From contig JBBPFI010000011.1 of assembly GCA_037974965.1 (NCBI GenBank), positions 744,001 to 808,000 of the forward strand: a stretch of DNA of 64,000 bases, written 5' to 3'. Source of the DNA: Dacryopinax spathularia (lineage: Eukaryota > Basidiomycota > Dacrymycetes > Dacrymycetales > Dacrymycetaceae). Under the pieces are notes generated by a model, which worked only from the letters and a program-made list of their open reading frames with translations, was not told where the DNA came from and did not search any database. Below, piece after piece: positions 57,761 through 64,000 of the stretch. The translations under genes and the position numbers were made by a program. Positions within the stretch are counted from its first letter, which is position 1. Each line of letters begins with the position of its first letter.

Positions 57761-58240
57761 GTAACAGTAGCAGAATGAAATTCATGGGAGGTGTATTATC
57801 ACAACAATTTCACCACCCAGCAGGCGCTGGCGAGCATAGTAAGGCAGCCGGGGGAACTGCTGCGCAAAGAAAGTAGGTATCCGGATCGAGGGTACGTTGG
57901 ATCACAAGCTATGTCCAAGCAATGTTGATCGGGCTTATTGGGGATGCTGGCTTACTGTGACCATGTTCAAAGCGAAAAGAGAGGAATATCAAGAAAGGAT
58001 TCACTCAGCGCACAGTTATATTACTTTTCCTCTGGCTGTCAAGCCATTTTGGAGGTGGGCTGCCAGCGATGCAGCAGAACGTTACAAGCTGCAGTAGTTC
58101 TCTGATCACATGTCTCTGTAGCCAAAAGGGGCAAAAAGGGGCGGGTCCGGAGTTGCCGAATTAAGTAGGTCTCAAATGCAATTCTCAGGGGAAAAAACCT
58201 GAACAACTTCGTTGTCCAGGGACTTCAGGCTGCAAACATG
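57761..58240. other. Non-satellite spacer, unassigned
   Basis: No gene seen and no satellite boxes for about 480 bp. At about 57905-57935 it carries GTCCAAGCAATGTTGATCGG GCTTAT, close to the right border of the Helitron (GTCCCAGGAATGCCGATCGG GCTTAT). It may be a scrap of a related element end or of the sequence the Helitron entered. Confidence 0.5.
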
Positions 58241-58566
58241 GAGGCAGTGGATAGACTGTGTTTCCCCGACCTGGTTGATACCGCATAGACCAGGTCGGCA
58301 TTAAGGCGTGATTACCCCGATCAGGGTTCATCCTTCAGCGTGACTCGCAGTCTTTCGTCAACCCTTTCAGGTTGGAACCGTGACGCGCACCGGGCGGGAC
58401 AAAGACTCCTTCTCTAGTGTGGTGTGGTGCGTGCCTGCCGCAACACCGCGAACCACATCGTCGGAGGTAACTGAACATCCATCCTTTGGCCGTGGTTTTT
58501 CGCCATGGTCCAAAACCGGGGTTCCATCTCACTTGTTTGTCACGTACCATAGAAGGAAGCTAGAGA
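58241..58566. repeat. Satellite block D, split from block E by the hAT insertion
   Basis: CAGGTCGGCATTAAGGCGTG and CATCGTCGGAGGTAACTGAA are box-type units. The sequence up to the hAT target site continues on the other side at 61475 as the unit equivalent to 52535 in block B (AACTCGCTCGCCTTCCACGT there, AACTCGCTTCGCGTTTTGAT here). Confidence 0.75.
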
Positions 58567-58574
58567 GACTGAAC

Positions 58575-61466
58575 TAGGGATGGAAGTGGTCCGGTTCAGT
58601 CCGGTCTTGGTTCAGGACCATACACCATTCTGAAAGACTGTCGGTCCCTGTCCCTAGCTGGTCCGGTCCCGGTCTTGGTCCAGTCCTGAACCAGTCCGGA
58701 CCGGTCCTGCATGCTACGTATCTACAAGCAAAAGTTCTATCTTGTCATCAGGCTCCTCTTGCCACATTTTCACATCAATGTCCTTTAGCCTTGCCGCTTG
58801 GCGCAATTTCTGCTCCTCTCGGCTCCAACCTTTCTTGCGCTCCTTTCGGTATGCCGCTTTCAGGAATTGAAGTGCTTCAAATCGCATTGGAGAGAGACGG
58901 TTTCGGTTTTGTGTGTCTGTATTGGAGGCACTACTCCATACTCTTTCCACAGCAGTTGCCGAGCCTTGAATGGCAAGGTAGTCTAAAGCCATACGAGAGA
59001 GATCAGGATATGTAGCCCGGTGAGCATACCAATAGGTTAAGCTGTCCTGTCCGCCAGCAGAGGGCCGCAGTGTTACTTCTTCTTTGAGGTACCGATGGAA
59101 TTCAGGTGGAGTCGCCGTTGCAGTTTCCCATATATCGCCCCATAAGTCGGAGTCCTCTGCAACCGGTGCTTGGTCGAGGTTAGCAGGTGTCGACTGATAG
59201 AAGCGCTTGAAGGTTGAGACAAAAGCATTTGTTGCTTGCTGAGCGAGCGTCTTGGTCGGATCGGTTGCTGATTTTGGGGACCACCACTTTTCAAGGTACC
59301 TTGTCTTCACATATGGCGTCAAGATCATCGCAATTGCATATGCGTTGGTCTTCTCCATTTTGAGATAGTACTTGCTCATCTTCTTGATTCCGGCATCGAG
59401 AACTTTGCGCATCACTGGGTCGCTTGCATATTTCTCGGACTGAAGTCGTTCCCATGCACCCATAGGAGATTCAAGTGCTGGTATTGCCATATAGAGTGTT
59501 GGGTGGCTGTCGGCTGAGAGTAGTTGTTGTCCTTTATGAGCGATGCGTAGGAGATCCGCAATCTGCTTGATGCGAGACCAGCCACTTCCTGGTATCCGGA
59601 ATCAAGCAAGCTTGGCCTCATGTTCTGGCATGAGGAGAACAGCCTCCAGTGAAGAGCGAAGTTCAAGAGCCCTTGATAGCATTGCATATGTGCTCGACCA
59701 CCGAGTACGAACATCAAGGATGAGCTCGAGACCACCAATAAGTTGGCCGCTTGAGCTGTGTTGAAGGTTTCGGCGCAATGCTTGACCGGTTTGAAAGGCT
59801 TCACAGCGCGATCAAGAGGAACGTAGCTGTTCTACACATTAGGATGGTACATGATGGGCGAAGAAGGGCATACCGCAACAATCAGCCCACGGAGTGAGAG
59901 GACAGGATCCCGCAGGTCCTCTGTGCTGAGCTGGGCTTCCGCTGGTGTAGCTTCATTATCATATGCTGGCTTGCGCACCAACATCCGTAGCATGTCGCCC
60001 ACAGCAAGATTGTAGATATGGGCCATGCACCAGATGTGATTTGATTCATGATCGAAAACCTCGGGAAGGACGCCTTTGCCATACAGAAGTCGCTGAAGTG
60101 CAAGGAGCAGTGTGTCGTTGTTGGAGGCATTGTCTGTTGTAATCCATCCGATTGTGTGGGTGATATCCATCTCCTCGAAGAAGCCGAAGACCACATTTGC
60201 GAGATTTTCACCAGTGTGAGAACCAGAGAGTATGCGGAAACCAATGAGGTCGTCCTCTAGAGTCCACTTGCTATCGGAGCATGCAATGTAATGGGTCTTT
60301 GCACAGATGTATGACCGCATTGAGGAGTCGCTCCAAGCATCAATAGTGATGCTCTTCCGTCCTTTTGCTGCATGGAGTCGTGTGCGGATACGAGCCTTCT
60401 CCAGGGACAGCTCTCGAAAAGCATGCTCAGCAAGCCCCTTCTGTCCGGGAATATCATGATGTGCAGCATCAGGTCGAAGGAGTCGGACAAGCGCTTTGAA
60501 CTCGGGTCGATCCACAGTCGTGAAAGGAAGGTCAAGCGCAGCAATAAGCTGTAGGCAGGACTGATGGAGGCGAAGTGGGGTGTAGCGCTCAGTTACTGCG
60601 ACATGCAAATCAAGAGTGCTTTGGGAGGATGAGGGTATTTCATTGGAGTCGCTGTTTTCTTGTGCTACGTGCTGCTTCCATAGCTGCTTATGCCTACTGC
60701 GCAGGTGTCGACGAAGTGTTGAATTACCAGACTTGGGACCAAACCGTCCCAAGTCTGAAGGAAGGGTTGGATCTTTCTCTCGGGATGCACTGACAGAGAA
60801 TGAGACAAGGTTGAATTAGATGAGAGGCTTGGGCACACCGACAAGCTTTACACCAGCGCACATGCTCTTGACCCTCCGGTTCTGTGAAGTACAGATGGAT
60901 GGGTGCGGTCTGCTTTCCACTGCGAGCCCGTTTCACCTCTCTAATCTCTATCTCAGAGTCCTCATCCAACTCTGCAGTCGTTGCATCATGCTTGTCGGCC
61001 TGAGATGAAGTTGGTTGGCCGCTTTCCAGCCATGTTATGTCTTTTGCCTCATCAGCTGGTGGAGTGATACTCAGAGTGCAAAGAACATACCATCGTCAAA
61101 GCTGTTAGGGACCGGAGTGAGTGCTGGGCTGCTGGGTGGAAGCATATCTGCTTCGTCGAAGCTGAAGGAGCTCATCGTTTGAGAAGTTGATGGTAGACTT
61201 AGGAGGACGATGTGTTTATATCTATTGATCTCTGTTGACAATTGATAGCAATTTGCAGTCTGTTTACATCTGATATGCCCCACGTGATCGGCCCATGACC
61301 TGCCAAGGGATGACGTTAACTGAGACCGGTCCAGGACCGGTCCGGGGTGGTCCACCATGTCTGAGAGCAGCTGGTCTTGGTCCAACTCCGGTCCTGCCTG
61401 GAGGACTGGACCAGGACTGGGGACCATCGGTCCTCGCGGTCCAGTCCAGGACCATATCCATCCCTA
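58575..61466 (-). mobile_element. hAT DNA transposon, 2,892 bp, inserted in the satellite
   Basis: Ends are exact: a perfect 8-bp target duplication GACTGAAC at 58567-58574 and 61467-61474, and terminal inverted repeats TAGGGATGGAAGTGGTCCGG (left) and TAGGGATGGATATGGTCCTG (right, reverse strand). GGTCCGG/GGACCGG-rich subterminal repeats lie inside both ends. Contains one transposase gene on the minus strand. The perfect target duplication indicates an insertion younger than the satellite around it. Confidence 0.95.
58714..61175 (-). pseudogene. hAT transposase (BED finger, RNase-H core, hATC), damaged
   Basis: Starts MSSFSFDEADMLPPSSPALT at ATG 61175. An intron (GTATGT near 61087) leads to ADEAKDITWLESGQ and a BED zinc finger, VRWCKACR, then a second intron and NSTLRRHLRSRHK. 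The core has KGRKSITIDAWSDSSMRSYI (first acidic residue), HTIGWITTDNASNNDTLLLA and NHIWCMAHIYNLAVGDML. The C-terminal dimerisation domain is DSLTYWYAHRATYPDLSRMA then LDYLAIQGSATAVERVWSSA, ending LLLVDT at 58714. It has an in-frame TGA at 59602-59604 (EAKLA*FRIPGSGW) and a frame change or unrecognised intron around 59770-59830, so it is probably inactive. Confidence 0.9.
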
Positions 61467-61474
61467 GACTGAAC

Positions 61475-64000
61475 CAGAAGATAACTCGCTTCGCGTTTTG
61501 ATTGCTCTGGCGTGCTAAACAAAGCCAAAGAGCAGGGCGGCGTGATGGACTGCGATAGGATTCGGTGTTAAGTAGCCGTTCGGGCAGCCCTGCAACTGTG
61601 GGCCATCTCTACGTCTGATACTCTCATCGAGCGAGCTGAGTCATGTGTCATAGACTCGGTGGTGCAGATGGTGGGATGTAGCCCCTTTGTCGAAGTCACG
61701 GAAAACATAGTAAACAAGTTGTAACATGGCCAATCGGCGTTACGCACAATATGGCATCGCTTCTAAAACCCGACTGTCGGTTCGCTCCGTATTGCGTGCT
61801 GTTGATTGCAGATTGTTCCTGGACTCCCACCTATTTACCATTCAGCCCCCCCCACATTCCGCTCAGCAGCGTAACCGGAGACTCCCTCCATGCCGCGAAA
61901 AATATGTGGGCCTCGACATAGGAGGGCACTATTCGGCGTTAGTATTGGGCGTTAGTCCTTAAGCGTGCCTCGCAGCCTGTTGGCCACCTTTCATTTATGT
62001 TCCACTGCGTAGAAGCGGACCATTCTCGCCGGGAAAGGAGGTACCTATTGCCCGGTTCGCCCCAGCGAGCACCGAACAGTTGTCAAGAAATCTCGAGCTT
62101 CCGCATCAGCCTTCTTCCGTGACCAATTCGGCGATATGCACGTTCAGCTTTCCTCCCTGTTAGACAGAGTCATTCGTCTCACGACTAGAGTGAAGGCGCT
62201 GAGGTGTAAACGGTACCAGGGAGTCCGTCGTGCTGTTCATTAGAAGGAAAACAGCCTGCGGCCGGGAGTTTCTGGCTGGGTCACGTGAGTGTCATAGTAT
62301 CAGCCAGACTACTGAACGAGTCAAAGAGACGATTCACGATTATCTCTACGTCCTCAAAGGAGCGGTACTGGTGTCACATGAGGCTACCTCTGCGATAGGA
62401 GTAACAGGTGGCAGCTACAAGTCCGGTGGAACCGTTCCCCGGGGCCAGAGGATACCTTTGCGTTAACTGTTCCATCGATATAGTGGGGAATCCATCAGTC
62501 CGCACCGCGATCCCTCACTCAATCTTCCAGCCGAACAATTCGCATGATCGAGTGTTTTCTTCTTCCCGGATTGAAGAGTTCCCCGTAGTGAGTTCTATTC
62601 TCCTACTCGACAAATACAAAATCGGCGTTAAGAGGGCAAGACTCACGCCATCCGGTGTAATCCTCCGCGTGTGGCTCATTCCCGTTACTTTTCGCGGGTT
62701 GGTGCGTTATCTGACTTTCAGATCCCTGGTTTACAGAATGTCCCAGTGCTTTCGTGCATCCTAATGCCTTGTCAGACCCGCAAGAAAATCGGCTGTAAGG
62801 AAGCCTGACTGGCTGGCATTACTAGTCCGTCTCTCTGCTCGCCCTCCTAAGCGAGTTAGTCTCGCCCGCTATTGGGCGTCTCTTCCATATTTTCACCACA
62901 TTCCGGAACTGTGGGTGCTCCTCTGGGCCCGTGCACGGGTTGATGTAAAGTCGATGAACCATTCGACCGCACCAGAAAGAAATCGCTGTTAAGTAATTTG
63001 GATATCGGCGTTAATAGTTCAGCGTCCTCCGCAGCCTGTGGTGCAGCTTCTTCCCTGTAGATTGATGTAACCAAGAGTCGGCGCCTTCAGAGGGCGTCGT
63101 TGCTGGCCCGAATGAGTTGCCGTGATTTGGAGCATACCCCGAAATCTTACGTCGGTGGTAAGGTATAAATACCGCAATCGGGGTTTGTGCGGCCCGCCGC
63201 CTGTATTTAACCTCTTCAGTTGACAGCCATAACGTTACCCTACAAGGCGCGGTCTTCACCAAGACTCACTGTGCGATTTTGTGGAGCGTAGTGCCTTTGT
63301 CCACACCGCAAACAGCATTTTCGGAGTTAAGAAGGTATACAGCCTTCGGACGTTGTTACTTGGATGGGACCCGCAGCCTTTGTTCCCACTAAGCGGGCTT
63401 TTGTCGTATAAAAAATCGGTACGGGTCAAAACAAAGGATAACTTGCTCACCTTCCATGATCCGACGACTTGCTTAACATGGGCACAGAGCAGAGCGGCGT
63501 TAACAGGAGGCTGCAGCATCCGGTGTTAGTCGTTGGAACGCAGCCCGCTGCTTGGGCAACACTCCATTGGCCTCCAGGGTCAACGATCAGTGGGGTGCCT
63601 GCCTTCCTTGCAGCATCGGCTCTTTAGTTGGGTTGCGGTATCTTGCCTATGGCGTGAAGAGCAGACAACTACATATCGCTTTGATGGGCCTAAACTGTCG
63701 GCGTTAGTTAGCCTGCCTGCTCAACCCCAGAAGCAACTTATTCACGCCCTATGTTTGAGATTTTCTCTTCCAGAGTTGCCTATGACCGGGCATCTCTGAG
63801 TGCGACAATAGGTCGGTGCAAGGGTTGACACGAAGTCGGGTGAAATGTTTCTGTGGCCTGCATGACATCGCGAAAGATTGGGTCGGCGATAAGGCATGAT
63901 TGCACCATTCGGTGTTTGTCTCCTCACCGTGGCCCACAGCCTTCGTGCGACCTCTGCAGCTTCCCATCCATCATCAAGCAGGAATCCTTTATGTACTCAA
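61475..64000. repeat. Satellite block E: ~175-bp repeat, runs off the window
   Basis: Boxes near 61562, 61733, 61930, 62622, 62791, 63005, 63152, 63320, 63496, 63700 and 63883. From about 61970 it aligns with 51040-53500 of block B; for instance GGCTGGGTCACGTGAGTGTC here against GGCTGGGTCACATGAGTGGC near 51365, and CGTAGTGCCTTTGTCCACAC against CGTAGTGTGTATGTCGACAC near 52383. No gene seen. Confidence 0.85.

Noticed and set aside
48600-64000. CRISPR-like array because of regular short repeats
   Set aside because: The repeated box is 8-12 bp, diverged, at ~175-bp spacing and in a eukaryote; there are no spacers of fixed length or cas genes.
1-64000. tRNA or rRNA genes
   Set aside because: A few GGTTCGA-like strings occur (for example near 5842) but without a matching cloverleaf; no rRNA sequence recognised.

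Overview
The window is nuclear DNA of a filamentous fungus, very probably a basidiomycete. Genes are split by many short introns of about 45-150 bp with GT...AG borders, and host genes are GC-rich. The mobile elements (a Helitron with a DUF6570-like front, a BED/hAT element, a pogo-like DDE element) are types common in mushroom-forming fungi.

Layout. Positions 1-20.5 kb hold ordinary host genes: the 3' nine-tenths of CFT1 (cleavage/polyadenylation factor, +), a TDG/Mug-type mismatch DNA glycosylase (-), an aquaporin-like channel (-) with a decayed tandem copy behind it, a TauD-like 2-oxoglutarate dioxygenase (+), a small SH3/Tudor-like protein (-), a 4-kb stretch with only coding-like scraps, and a ToxD-like MDR oxidoreductase (-). 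From about 21 kb to the end the window is repeat territory: a broken pogo/DDE_1 transposon (21.4-23.6 kb), a first block of a ~175-bp satellite (23.7-26.05 kb), a decayed copy of the oxidoreductase and its upstream DNA (26.06-27.02 kb), a 21.4-kb Helitron (about 27.04-48.42 kb), and then more of the same satellite to the end. The later satellite is interrupted by a fragment of an NF-YB/HAP3 gene (53.85-54.10 kb) and by a hAT element with a perfect 8-bp target duplication (58.575-61.466 kb).

The Helitron is the centre of interest. Besides its RepHel gene (HUH Rep plus PIF1 helicase, minus strand, open over about 1,940 codons from its first ATG except for two in-frame stops) it carries at least eleven other genes on both strands. 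Two are unlike RPA1 paralogues (OB folds plus zinc ribbon), one is an F-box gene, two are long paralogous leucine-rich genes, and several are small unrecognised genes, some OB-like. This is much more than the usual RepHel-only or RepHel-plus-RPA layout. Short inverted repeats (CCTGGGACCTTG) mark the likely ends.

The satellite is the second notable thing. A pair of boxes, TCGGCGTTAA and, 20-30 bp later, TTCGGCGTTAGT, recurs every ~160-205 bp over about 14 kb. The successive units in separate blocks align to each other in the same order, so there is a higher-order repeat several kilobases long. I see no CRISPR array, rRNA, convincing tRNA, or capsid-bearing element.
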